Shown piece after piece: positions 38,132 to 46,014 of a DNA stretch of 49,376 nucleotides. Every line of letters begins with the position of its first letter. Position 1 is the first letter of the stretch. The translations under genes were made by a program, and so were the position numbers. The stretch covers positions 1-49,376 of the forward strand of contig PKTA01000094.1 in the NCBI GenBank assembly GCA_002869365.1, in the 5' to 3' direction. Under the pieces are notes generated by a model. The model ran no database searches. It had not been told where the DNA came from and saw nothing but the letters and a program-made list of their open reading frames with translations. Source of the stretch: Marinilabiliales bacterium (lineage in GTDB: Bacteria; Bacteroidota; Bacteroidia; Bacteroidales; F082).

Positions 38132-40219
38132 ATGAAACCAAGATTTTTTATCAGTTTAATTTTAGTTGTATTTTTTACTACGACAATCTTTGCTAAAGAT
38201 ATTCCTCTTAGCAAGGCCAAAACAGTGGCCACAAATTTTTATTTCGAAAAGGCATTTACATTCGGACAGAAAATTAACTATTCCGACATTAACATAAATG
38301 AAGCGTATAACGTTGATAATGCTTATTATGTTTTTAATTTTGATGAGGGATGGGTTATTGTATCAGCAGAAGATGCTACAAAACCTGTTTTAGGTTATAA
38401 TGTAAATGGAACATATCCAACAAAAGAGCAGATAAATTACAATTTTGATAGTTGGATGCAGCATTTTGTTGATCAGTATAATTACATTAAAGAAAACAAT
38501 ATAACAGCTACTAAAGATATTTCTTCAGAATGGAATAAATATATGACTTCAGAACCTGAGAAATTATTATCGGGCGACAGAGATGTAACAACGCCTTTAT
38601 TAACAGCAATGTGGAATCAGGATGCTCCTTATAATTTACTTTGCCCCGAAGATGAAGCAGGACCGGGAGGACATGTTTATGTAGGTTGTGTTGCCACTGC
38701 CATGGTGCAAATAATGCATTACTGGAGATATCCAAACAACGGTTCCGGATCGGATTCATATTATCAGTATCCTTATGGAACAATTTCAGCCAATTATGAT
38801 ACTACATATAATTGGAATGGAATGCAGGACGATATCAGTAATGAAAATCCTTGGGACATTGCACTTATTGGATTTCATGCAGCTGTATCTGTGGAAATGA
38901 ATTTTAGTGCTGACGGATCAGGTTCTTATAGTTGGGATGTGCCTTCAGCCCTGGAAAATCATTTTAACTATTCAACATCTGCGGCCTATATTGAGAAGAG
39001 TAATTATTCTGCTTCCGTTTGGGAAAACTATATGCAGCAGGACCTTGACGCAGGAAAGCCATTATATTACTCAGGATATAGTAGTAGTGGAGGTCATGCA
39101 TTTGTTTGCGATGCTTATGAAGGGATGAACTACTATCACTTTAATTTTGGATGGAGTGGCTCAGGAAATGGATTTTTTACTTTATATGATGTAGGAGGAT
39201 ATAATAGTGGCCAGGGAATGGTAAGAAGTATTGTTCCAGGAGATAATAACTACCCATATATTGCAGATGGTAATTATACATTGCCTTTTAAATCAGGTTC
39301 ATTTACAGATGGTAGCGGTCCTGTTGAAGATTATCCTTCAGGGGTTCAGGCATCATGGCTAATAGCACCACAAACTGAAATCGACTCAATTGAATCAATA
39401 CACTTATCATTTGTTGAATTCAATACAAATTCAAATGATATTTTAAGAATATACGGTGGAAATAGTACCGATGGAGAACTACTGGGTGAATATTCAGGAT
39501 CAACTATACCAAGCCAGATTAATTATGATGGTAATGAAATGTTTATCACATTTAATTCAACAGGATCAGCTTCCGGCTTTAAAGCCGAATATACATCTTC
39601 CTCCCCGGCATGGTGCAGCAATTCAAACAATTTCTCAGAACCAACAGGTACATTTAACGATGGTAGCGGTGATTTCTATTATAATAATAACTCCACTTGT
39701 GTGTTCGTAATCCAAAATCCTGAAGCAGTTACTATTACCCTTGAGTTTACAGAATTCAACACAGAACTTGACAAAGATAAAGTTACTGTTTATAATTCGA
39801 GTAATCAGGTTGTTGCAACCCTGTCAGGAGATGAAATTCCAGAACCTATAGTTTTAGAAGGCAGTACTATGTTTATCACCTGGAATACTAATAGTTCAGT
39901 TAGAGGTGAAGGCTGGACTGCAGAATATTATATGAATGGAGTTGGCGTAGAGGAAAATAATGATAATAACATTAAACTCTCTATATATCCTAATCCTTCA
40001 GATGGAATTTTCAATGTTAATTTTGAAAAACAATCCACCCAAAATATAGATTTAGTAGTTACTGATATTAGTGGCAGGCTAATAAACAAAACACAAATAA
40101 AAAGCGCATCCGGCATCTATAATTCTAAAATTGATTTGAGTACTCAGCCAAAGGGAATTTATATTCTAAATATAAAAGGTGATGATACCATTGTAAACAG
40201 AAGACTTATTGTAAGATAA
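38132..40219 (+). CDS. Secreted C10 (streptopain-like) cysteine protease with T9SS sorting domain
   Basis: A 695-residue exported protease. After a signal peptide (about 1-21) comes a Spi/pro-peptide-like region (AYYVFNFDEGWVIVSAEDATKPVLGY). The C10 catalytic domain follows with Cys186 in YVGCVATAMVQIMHYW, His322 in GGHAFVCDAYEG and the conserved Trp341 in HFNFGWSGSGNGFF. Two CUB-like domains follow (about 375-475 and 485-600; FTDGSGPVEDYPSG and FNDGSGDFYYNNNS mark their starts). The last 80 residues are a type A T9SS sorting domain (LSIYPNPSDGIFNVNF... GIYILNIKG...RRLIV). It is therefore predicted to be secreted or surface-anchored. It stands as a single-gene unit with its own terminator. 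Confidence 0.94.
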   Translation: MKPRFFISLILVVFFTTTIFAKDIPLSKAKTVATNFYFEKAFTFGQKINYSDININEAYNVDNAYYVFNFDEGWVIVSAEDATKPVLGYNVNGTYPTKEQINYNFDSWMQHFVDQYNYIKENNITATKDISSEWNKYMTSEPEKLLSGDRDVTTPLLTAMWNQDAPYNLLCPEDEAGPGGHVYVGCVATAMVQIMHYWRYPNNGSGSDSYYQYPYGTISANYDTTYNWNGMQDDISNENPWDIALIGFHAAVSVEMNFSADGSGSYSWDVPSALENHFNYSTSAAYIEKSNYSASVWENYMQQDLDAGKPLYYSGYSSSGGHAFVCDAYEGMNYYHFNFGWSGSGNGFFTLYDVGGYNSGQGMVRSIVPGDNNYPYIADGNYTLPFKSGSFTDGSGPVEDYPSGVQASWLIAPQTEIDSIESIHLSFVEFNTNSNDILRIYGGNSTDGELLGEYSGSTIPSQINYDGNEMFITFNSTGSASGFKAEYTSSSPAWCSNSNNFSEPTGTFNDGSGDFYYNNNSTCVFVIQNPEAVTITLEFTEFNTELDKDKVTVYNSSNQVVATLSGDEIPEPIVLEGSTMFITWNTNSSVRGEGWTAEYYMNGVGVEENNDNNIKLSIYPNPSDGIFNVNFEKQSTQNIDLVVTDISGRLINKTQIKSASGIYNSKIDLSTQPKGIYILNIKGDDTIVNRRLIVR

Positions 40220-40241
40220 TAAATTAAAACATAATATTAAG

Positions 40242-40270
40242 AAGCGCTTTCCCCGGAGAGCGCTTTTTTT
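40242..40270 (+). terminator. Intrinsic terminator of the C10 protease gene
   Basis: A stem aagcgct/agcgctt (7 bp) with a 10-base loop is followed by seven T's. It lies 22 bases after the stop codon. Its T-run overlaps the stop codon of the convergent zinc-ribbon gene. Confidence 0.88.
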
Positions 40271-40718
40271 ATTCTGTGTTACTTATTTTGGTATTTATTT
40301 GAGAAATAAGTCTGGCAATAAATTTATTATCATTTGTATTTTCACGACAATCCATAATTTTTTTCTTAAAAGAATAACAAGTCATATGCCTCAACTGAAG
40401 ATATTCACTTATTTTATATGACGATATGACAGGAGCCTGACATGCTAATAAAAGTATTTCAAATGCCTTTTTAAGTGAAAATTTACAGCGGTGAAAAATT
40501 GTATTAGCTGTGGCCGATTCTTCCTTTTTACATTTTGTACATCTCCTGGAAAAAGCACTCTTTCCGCTACAATAATTGGTATTTCCGCATTTGGAGCAGA
40601 TAAATCCATCAGACCACTTGAGCTCAGCAAGCACTTCCAAACAATCATCATCATTTAAAAAAACCTTATGAAATTTTTCTAAATGATTATTTAAGTTTTC
40701 TATATTTATAGTTGTCAT
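40269..40718 (-). CDS. Stand-alone transposase-type zinc-ribbon protein (IS1595-like, no DDE domain)
   Basis: A 149-residue protein resembling the N-terminus of IS1595/ISXO2-type transposases: a zinc ribbon (Cys41, Cys44, Cys60, Cys63 in CSKCG...CTKCK) is followed by TANTIFHRCKFSLKKAFEILLL and a helix-turn-helix-like region. The catalytic DDE domain that would make it a transposase is absent. The gene ends in a normal stop, and no terminal inverted repeats or target duplications were seen around it. A promoter candidate precedes it, so it looks like an intact gene rather than a decayed element. It may be a domesticated DNA-binding protein, or a remnant. Confidence 0.75.
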   Translation of the reverse strand: MTTINIENLNNHLEKFHKVFLNDDDCLEVLAELKWSDGFICSKCGNTNYCSGKSAFSRRCTKCKKEESATANTIFHRCKFSLKKAFEILLLACQAPVISSYKISEYLQLRHMTCYSFKKKIMDCRENTNDNKFIARLISQINTKISNTE

Positions 40719-40751
40719 AAAAATAAATTATGTCAATGGAATAATTTTTGA

Positions 40752-40759
40752 CAAAGATA
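40752..40759 (-). promoter_or_regulatory. Candidate -7 box for the zinc-ribbon gene
   Basis: The minus strand reads TATCTTTG, 33 bases before the ATG at 40718. It is back to back with the thioredoxin promoter 37 bases away. Confidence 0.5.
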
Positions 40760-40795
40760 ATCAAAGTGATATTAATGCGATATAAAATTAAATTA

Positions 40796-40803
40796 TATCT
40801 TTG
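40796..40803 (+). promoter_or_regulatory. Candidate -7 box for the tandem thioredoxin genes
   Basis: TATCTTTG (TAnnTTTG) lies 37 bases before the ATG at 40841, in the divergent gap with the zinc-ribbon gene. Confidence 0.55.
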
Positions 40804-40840
40804 CAAAATTATTTAATAACAAATATATAACAAATTGTTT

Positions 40841-41350
40841 ATGAACAAATTAGTTGTTTTTTTAGGATTTATTATTCCGATTACGATTCTTAGTTGTTCA
40901 ACTAGTGTTGGAAATCAGGAACATGAAGTAACACAAGATGGCAAAAACATGAGCATTTCAAAAGATAAAGAAGATGCCAATGTTACGAAACCGGAGTATT
41001 TAACACTGGAATCATTCAAAGAAAAAGTATGGAATTTTGAAGAAAATCCGGAAGAATGGGTTTACAAAGGAGAAACTCCTTGTGTAATAGACTTTTATGC
41101 AGATTGGTGCAAACCTTGTAAGATGGTTGCTCCTATAATGGATGAAATGGCTCAGAAATATGATGGAAAAGTTAAGATTTACAAAATTGATACCGATAAA
41201 GAAAGAGAACTTGCAACCATATTCAGAATCAGATCAATTCCTTCGGTACTATTTGTACCCAGCGAGGGAAAGCCAAGTATGAAAACAGGTGCTTTACCTA
41301 AGGAATCTTACATACAAATAATAGATAACGAACTTTTAAAAAATAAATAG
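40841..41350 (+). CDS. Thioredoxin-fold lipoprotein
   Basis: A 169-residue exported thioredoxin. The N-terminus is a lipoprotein signal (MNKLVVFLGFIIPITILSC, lipid Cys19). A charged linker follows, then a thioredoxin domain with the active site DFYADWCKPCK (Cys90, Cys93) and the cis-Pro motif RSIPSVLFV. The frame is open six bases further upstream from a TTG, but ATG 40841 begins the clean signal peptide and is preferred. It is 5 bases upstream of a closely related cytosolic thioredoxin, so the pair looks like a tandem duplication in which one copy acquired an export signal. Likely role: thiol reduction or disulfide handling on the periplasmic side. Confidence 0.9.
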   Translation: MNKLVVFLGFIIPITILSCSTSVGNQEHEVTQDGKNMSISKDKEDANVTKPEYLTLESFKEKVWNFEENPEEWVYKGETPCVIDFYADWCKPCKMVAPIMDEMAQKYDGKVKIYKIDTDKERELATIFRIRSIPSVLFVPSEGKPSMKTGALPKESYIQIIDNELLKNK

Positions 41351-41355
41351 TAAAC

Positions 41356-41721
41356 ATGGAACATTTAACAAAAGAGACTTTTCTTGAGAAAGTATTTAAC
41401 TACGAAAAAAATAAAGATTGGTCATTTGAAGGCAAATTACCTTGTATAATTGATTTTTATGCCGACTGGTGTCAACCTTGTAAAATTGTATCTCCAATTC
41501 TGGAGGAACTATCAAAAGAATACGAAGGAAAAATTAACATCTATAAAGTAAATACCGAAGACGAAACTGAATTATCAGCAGCTTTCGGTATCAGAAGTAT
41601 TCCTTCATTACTTTTCTGTCCTGCCGATGGGCAACCACAAATGGCTCAGGGTGCATTACCAAAAGAAACATTAATTCAGGCAATTAATGATGTACTGTTA
41701 AAAGGCGCTGAAGCCAAGTAA
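41356..41721 (+). CDS. Cytosolic thioredoxin
   Basis: A 121-residue thioredoxin with active site DFYADWCQPCK (Cys39, Cys42) and cis-Pro motif RSIPSLLFC. WCQPC replaces the common WCGPC. It has an N-terminal segment (LTKETFLEKVFNYEKNKDW) shared with the upstream lipoprotein paralogue (LTLESFKEKVWNFEENPEEW), which is longer than in E. coli-type thioredoxins. No signal peptide. It is co-transcribed with the lipoprotein copy and ends at a strong terminator. Confidence 0.93.
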   Translation: MEHLTKETFLEKVFNYEKNKDWSFEGKLPCIIDFYADWCQPCKIVSPILEELSKEYEGKINIYKVNTEDETELSAAFGIRSIPSLLFCPADGQPQMAQGALPKETLIQAINDVLLKGAEAK

Positions 41722-41740
41722 AAACTAAATAAAATAAATA

Positions 41741-41780
41741 AAGCCATCTTCCCTGAGGTAAGGTGGCTTTTTTTATTTTT
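41741..41780 (+). terminator. Intrinsic terminator after the thioredoxin pair
   Basis: A 10-bp stem aagccatctt/aaggtggctt (one G-T pair) with a 9-base loop is followed by a long T-rich tail. It lies 19 bases after the stop. The tail also contains TATTTTTG (41774-41781), which fits TAnnTTTG and lies 5 bases before the WbqC ATG. Confidence 0.9.
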
Positions 41781-41786
41781 GTAAAT

Positions 41787-42407
41787 ATGGAAACGACTTA
41801 TTTATCAACTGCATATTTCCCTCCCATTGAGTATTTCTACCATATTTTAAAATCGGGAAAAATTGTAATTGATAATTGGGAAACTTATAAAAAACAAACA
41901 TATAGAAACAGGTGCACCATATATTCTGAAAAAGGACTAATGCCTCTAACTATTCCTGTTACAAAACCTCAAGGCAATGGCACTAAAACAAATAAAATAC
42001 TAATAGCCGATATAGATAAATGGAAGGATAACCATTGGAAAACCATAGAAACTGCCTATATGAACTCTCCTTTTTTTGAGTATTATAATCAAGAAATTTA
42101 TGAGGAGTTTATTAAACAAAATAAAGAATTAACAGTTTTTAATCATTCTCTTTTGAAAGCAATTTTGAAATTGCTGGAAATTGACAAACAAATTAATTTT
42201 TCCGAAACATTCATTATACCTGATACCTTTCCAAATGATTATCGGTTTATCATTTCTCCGAAAGAATCAAATAATTTAATTTTTGATGAATATATACAGG
42301 TATTTGCTGACAGACATGGATTTATTGAAAATATGAGTATCCTCGACTTGATTTTCAACCTGGGACCAGAGGCAAAATATTATTTAGAAAACCTAAGAAA
42401 GAAATAA
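41787..42407 (+). CDS. WbqC-family protein
   Basis: A 206-residue WbqC-like protein. Family features seen are STAYFPPIEYF at the N-terminus, YRNRCTIYSEKGLMPLTIPV, DNHWKTIETAYMNSPFFEYY and a C-terminal SILDLIFNLGPEA. The family is found in O-antigen/sugar clusters in some bacteria, possibly as glycosyl- or aminotransfer-type enzymes, but the reaction is not settled. The frame could be read from 41763, but that lies in the preceding terminator's T-run, so ATG 41787 (METTYLST) is chosen. The stop is 3 bases from the convergent pgpH-like stop. Confidence 0.85.
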   Translation: METTYLSTAYFPPIEYFYHILKSGKIVIDNWETYKKQTYRNRCTIYSEKGLMPLTIPVTKPQGNGTKTNKILIADIDKWKDNHWKTIETAYMNSPFFEYYNQEIYEEFIKQNKELTVFNHSLLKAILKLLEIDKQINFSETFIIPDTFPNDYRFIISPKESNNLIFDEYIQVFADRHGFIENMSILDLIFNLGPEAKYYLENLRKK

Positions 42408-42410
42408 TTA

Positions 42411-44477
42411 TTAATCAGGATATGCAATCCTGACATGATTAATGCTCAGCAACTTCTTTTTCAGCACCTTACGGGCAACACTTATATCTTTCATTGTAAT
42501 ATTAGCATTGTGAAACTGATTGTTTGCAAGGTGATCGTCAATAATATTGTCCACCAAATCATTAATATTTTGTTCGGTAGGCTGTTTCAAACTTTTGGAT
42601 GCTGCTTCAACAGAATCGGCCATCATAACCACTGCCGTTTCTTTGGAAAATGGAGCGGGTCCGTGATAAGTAAATTCCGATTTATCAATTTCAACTCCGG
42701 GATTTAACTTTTTCTCCAGGCGGTAAAAATACTCCACTCTTCTGGTACCATGATGTGTTCTTATGAAATCGATGATTTGTTCAGGCAAACCTGCCTTACG
42801 AGCCATTTCTATACCTTCTAAAACATGACCAATAATTATACGTGCACTTTCTTCATAAGGAATATCATCGTGAGGGTTACCACCAGCACCTTGATTTTCA
42901 ATAAAATAAAGAGGATTGTTCATTTTACCGATATCGTGATACATAGCCCCTGTTCTTGCCAGCAAGGCATCTCCACCAATTTCGTGTAATACATCGGATG
43001 CCAGATTGGCAACCTGTAAACTATGCTGAAAAGTGCCCGGGGCTTTCTGAGAAAGCTCCATCATAAGTGGATTGTTGGTATTCGACAACTCCAATAAACT
43101 CAGGTGGGTAATTATGCCAAAAATCTTTTCATATAAGAAAATAATAGGGAACGACAACAACAGTAAAATAGAACTACCCGCAATATACTCCATAAAAGTA
43201 AAGGAGAAATTATCAAGGCTCCCTTCCTGTACAAACAGCATACTCGAATATACAAGCATATAAGTTATAAAAACATATATTGAGGCTCTGAAAATATCGG
43301 CTCTCTTATCAAGTTTCTTAACCGCAAAAATTGCTATGAACCCTGCAGTAAACTGAGTATAGAAAAATTCAAAACTGTTGGGAGCAAAAAAGCCAAGTAT
43401 CAAAATGGTTATTACATGTATAATAATTGCAAATCTGCTACTGAGAAATGCTGTAACAATTATTGGCAATATGGCATAGGGAATTATATAGGCGAGATGC
43501 GGATAATTAAAGAAGATAAAATCGGAAATAGTAATAAGAAGCACCTGACTTACCAGCACCAGCACAATATTTTTCAGTGATTCGTATTTTTCCCTAAGAT
43601 AAATTCTAAAATAGAAAAACTCTATCAAAAACATTAATACTATCAGTATTGAAAGACCTCCAACTATAAATATCTTCGAATCAGCAGATCCAATTTCTCT
43701 TTCATATTCCCGCTTTAAGGAACTTAATATTCTATATTTCTCAACAGTTACAAGCTCTCCTGTACTAATTATCAATTCACCCTTTTGCACTAAACCATGA
43801 GTAGGCAGTATTTTACTCATTAGTTCATTTAAATCGTTAGTACTTACTTCCTCATCATAAAAAACATTTTGCACCAGCGATTGGCTAAGCAAATTTTTGA
43901 AAAGGGTACTATCTTCATTTTCAAGTTTATCAACCTCTTTAAATAAATATTCGTGGGCCGATCGTATATCATAAAAACTTTCCAGTCGTCGTTCTTCAAC
44001 CTCATTGCCTTTAATCAATCTGATGATACTTCCTTTATCCTTTCCATCGAGGACACTATTATGTTGGATTATCCCCGTATTTTCTACGTCAGTATACAGA
44101 TCAGTTAAAATACGTTTAAACTTCTTTCGTTTATTATTCTTTTTATCCTCATAATTTAGTACCCAGGCTTCATCAAAATCATTACTTAATCTTGTCTCAC
44201 CATCCGCAATCAACTTACTTTCAAATTTAAAATAGGGCCTAAAATTATCGATGATCTGTTGTTTTTCCTCTTCTAACTGTTTAGTAGTTTTATAAATTGA
44301 AAAATCAAATGGTGCAATTAAATCACTATGATTCCAGGGTTTACCAACACTAAATTCATACTTAAAAATATTTGCTTTCGGGCTTACCCAAATAACCGCA
44401 ATTATGGTTAGCAGGAATAAAAATATTTTAAATATACTGTAATAGTTGTCTTGTATTTTCGAAAAAACCCTATTCAT
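42411..44477 (-). CDS. PgpH-type 7TM-HD phosphodiesterase (c-di-AMP family)
   Basis: A 688-residue membrane protein. One N-terminal helix is followed by an extracytoplasmic 7TMR-HDED domain. A block of about seven transmembrane helices follows in the middle (about residues 270-460). The cytoplasmic HD domain has HSLQVANLASDV, the metal-binding MYHDIGKM, HVLEGIEMARKAGLP and IRTHHGT. Known PgpH proteins hydrolyse c-di-AMP to pApA. The same architecture is common in Bacteroidota. It is a single gene convergent with WbqC. Substrate assignment is from the family; no c-di-AMP synthase is in the window. Confidence 0.9.
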   Translation of the reverse strand: MNRVFSKIQDNYYSIFKIFLFLLTIIAVIWVSPKANIFKYEFSVGKPWNHSDLIAPFDFSIYKTTKQLEEEKQQIIDNFRPYFKFESKLIADGETRLSNDFDEAWVLNYEDKKNNKRKKFKRILTDLYTDVENTGIIQHNSVLDGKDKGSIIRLIKGNEVEERRLESFYDIRSAHEYLFKEVDKLENEDSTLFKNLLSQSLVQNVFYDEEVSTNDLNELMSKILPTHGLVQKGELIISTGELVTVEKYRILSSLKREYEREIGSADSKIFIVGGLSILIVLMFLIEFFYFRIYLREKYESLKNIVLVLVSQVLLITISDFIFFNYPHLAYIIPYAILPIIVTAFLSSRFAIIIHVITILILGFFAPNSFEFFYTQFTAGFIAIFAVKKLDKRADIFRASIYVFITYMLVYSSMLFVQEGSLDNFSFTFMEYIAGSSILLLLSFPIIFLYEKIFGIITHLSLLELSNTNNPLMMELSQKAPGTFQHSLQVANLASDVLHEIGGDALLARTGAMYHDIGKMNNPLYFIENQGAGGNPHDDIPYEESARIIIGHVLEGIEMARKAGLPEQIIDFIRTHHGTRRVEYFYRLEKKLNPGVEIDKSEFTYHGPAPFSKETAVVMMADSVEAASKSLKQPTEQNINDLVDNIIDDHLANNQFHNANITMKDISVARKVLKKKLLSINHVRIAYPD

Positions 44478-44573
44478 TTCTTATTGTTAAATTTCAAAGT
44501 TAAATTTTTTCTTTTCTCTATGTTAAATATTTTAAAAAATAAACCCAGCGTTTCTATACTTATGGTTTATCGC

Positions 44574-44581
44574 TATCTTTG
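44574..44581 (+). promoter_or_regulatory. Candidate -7 box for the NlpC/P60 gene
   Basis: TATCTTTG (TAnnTTTG) lies 91 bases before the ATG at 44673. It overlaps a short inverted repeat (tatcttt...aaagata), which could be an operator. Confidence 0.5.
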
Positions 44582-44672
44582 TTTTGAAAGATAATAATTT
44601 GCAAAAATACGCTTTTACTCATAAAGTATTGTAAAAGAATCATAAAAGCTACAAATAACTAATTATAAATAC

Positions 44673-45443
44673 ATGAAACACGGAATTTGTTTACAGTCGA
44701 TAGTTGCTATAAGAGAGAAACCTTCAGAAAAAAGCGAGATGACTAATCAAATGCTTTTTGGAGATTTGTTTTTTGTTAATGAAATATTAGGCGAATGGTA
44801 CCTCATAAATACTGTTGATGATAGTTATTTTGGTTGGGTTAATTCACTTCAACTCCATTTGTTTAGTGAAGAAGAATTTAGAAAATACACTGCTGATGAC
44901 AGAGTTTACTCTCTAACTGACAGCGCTTTAAGTACATCTTTCGACAAAACAATAAGTTTTAGATTTACACTTGGCAGCCGACTACCGTTTTATGAAAATG
45001 AGAGTTTTAAAATTGGCGACAAATTATATAATTACAAAGGCAAATTTATCGAAAAGAAATCGGATATCAAATTAATTGATATTTCAAAAAAGTACCTTGG
45101 AAGCCCTTATTTATGGGGAGGCAGAAGTATATTTGGAATTGATTGCAGTGGCCTTGTACAGATGAGTTTTAAACTAAAAGGTAAATTTCTACCCCGTGAT
45201 GCCTCAATGCAAGTTAAACTTGGTAAAACAATAAATTTTATTGAAGAAGCACAGGAAGAAGATCTTGCTTTTTTTGAAAATGAAGAAGGAAAAATAACTC
45301 ATGTGGGAATTTTATTGGATAATAAGAGAGTTATTCATGCATCAGGTGAAGTTAAAATAGATGACATTGACCACAATGGAATATTCAACAAAAGTCAGAA
45401 TAAGTACACTCACAAACTCAGAATAATCAAACGAATCGAATAA
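44673..45443 (+). CDS. NlpC/P60 (C40) cell-wall peptidase with SH3-like domain
   Basis: A 256-residue protein similar to gamma-D-glutamyl-L-diamino acid endopeptidases (YkfC/dipeptidyl-peptidase VI type). The N-terminal half is SH3b-like (AIREKPSEKSEMTNQMLFGD... WYLINTVDDSYFGWV). The C-terminal NlpC/P60 domain has catalytic Cys158 in GIDCSGLVQ and His210 in KITHVGI; His222 follows in RVIHASG. YLGSPYLWGG precedes the Cys as usual. It lacks a signal peptide, so it probably recycles cell-wall peptides in the cytoplasm rather than cutting the wall outside. Confidence 0.92.
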   Translation: MKHGICLQSIVAIREKPSEKSEMTNQMLFGDLFFVNEILGEWYLINTVDDSYFGWVNSLQLHLFSEEEFRKYTADDRVYSLTDSALSTSFDKTISFRFTLGSRLPFYENESFKIGDKLYNYKGKFIEKKSDIKLIDISKKYLGSPYLWGGRSIFGIDCSGLVQMSFKLKGKFLPRDASMQVKLGKTINFIEEAQEEDLAFFENEEGKITHVGILLDNKRVIHASGEVKIDDIDHNGIFNKSQNKYTHKLRIIKRIE

Positions 45444-45620
45444 TTAAAACAATATGTCAGTATAAAATTGACAAAATTTTAATATTTATAAAATTTAAAT
45501 AATTACTTCTTTTATAGTTAGTTGTTAAGACCTTCACCATATAAATATATCGCTTTAATATCACCTTTTGGCATAATTTATGATAGAGTAATGTCATAAA
45601 TATTTAAAAAATTTAAAAGG

Positions 45621-45962
45621 ATGATTTTACCTACAAATTTAAAACACATCGCCGATGCTAAAGAGCACGCATCAGTAATAAGCGAAAACGAAAATGTAAT
45701 GGTTTGCTGTGGCCGTATGGGTCCAATGTGTATTCCTGTTTACGGAGTAATGGAAGAACTACAAAATGAGTACAAACATGTAGAATTCCGCGATATGGCT
45801 TTTGATAGTCCTGAGGCAGCTGTAATCAGAAATTTACCTGAGGCAAGATCCTTTATGGGATTACCATTTGTAATCTATTATAAAAATGGAAAAGTTGTTG
45901 AAGCAAAAAGCAGTATTCAGTCGAAAGAACAAGTAGTAGAAGTTCTCGACAGAGTATTTTAA
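45621..45962 (+). CDS. Atypical thioredoxin-fold protein (CCGRMGPMC site)
   Basis: A 113-residue protein with a thioredoxin-like order: an N-terminal helix, a strand ending in the Cys region (VMVCCGRMGPMC, Cys29, Cys30, Cys37), IPVYGVMEELQNEYKHVEFRDM, and a cis-Pro-like loop (FMGLPFVIYYKNGKVV). The active site is not CxxC: if Cys30 and Cys37 pair, six residues separate them. No signal peptide. It lies 52 bases upstream of a thioredoxin-reductase-like gene, which suggests a dedicated pair. It could be a specialised redox carrier. I recall similar proteins but no characterised name. Confidence 0.8.
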   Translation: MILPTNLKHIADAKEHASVISENENVMVCCGRMGPMCIPVYGVMEELQNEYKHVEFRDMAFDSPEAAVIRNLPEARSFMGLPFVIYYKNGKVVEAKSSIQSKEQVVEVLDRVF

Positions 45963-45974
45963 ACCAAAACCATA

Positions 45975-46001
45975 AGAGGAGGTGTAAACCATACCTCCTC
46001 T
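45975..46001 (+). other. Perfect 9-bp inverted repeat between the atypical Trx and its reductase
   Basis: agaggaggt - 9-base loop - acctcctct. The 5' arm contains a perfect anti-16S-like AGGAGG, but that lies about 34 bases before the reductase ATG. The 3' arm ends 13 bases before it. No T-run follows. It may set the ratio of the two proteins by partial termination, RNA stability or translation. That function is inferred only from its position. Confidence 0.6.
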
Positions 46002-46014
46002 AAACTTTACATTT

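Noticed and set aside
40269-40718. Calling the zinc-ribbon gene an insertion sequence
   Set aside because: No DDE domain, terminal repeats or target duplication could be found around it.
41774-41781. TATTTTTG as the WbqC promoter
   Set aside because: It is part of a terminator's T-run and only 5 bases before the ATG, so it would need a leaderless mRNA. It is possible but cannot be separated from chance.
41763-41786. Longer start for the WbqC gene at 41763
   Set aside because: It lies within the 3' arm and T-run of the preceding terminator; the shorter start METTYLST is better.
45566-45580. Sigma-54-like promoter (TTGGCA...) before the atypical Trx
   Set aside because: The -24-like TTGGCA is present, but there is no TTGCA at -12.
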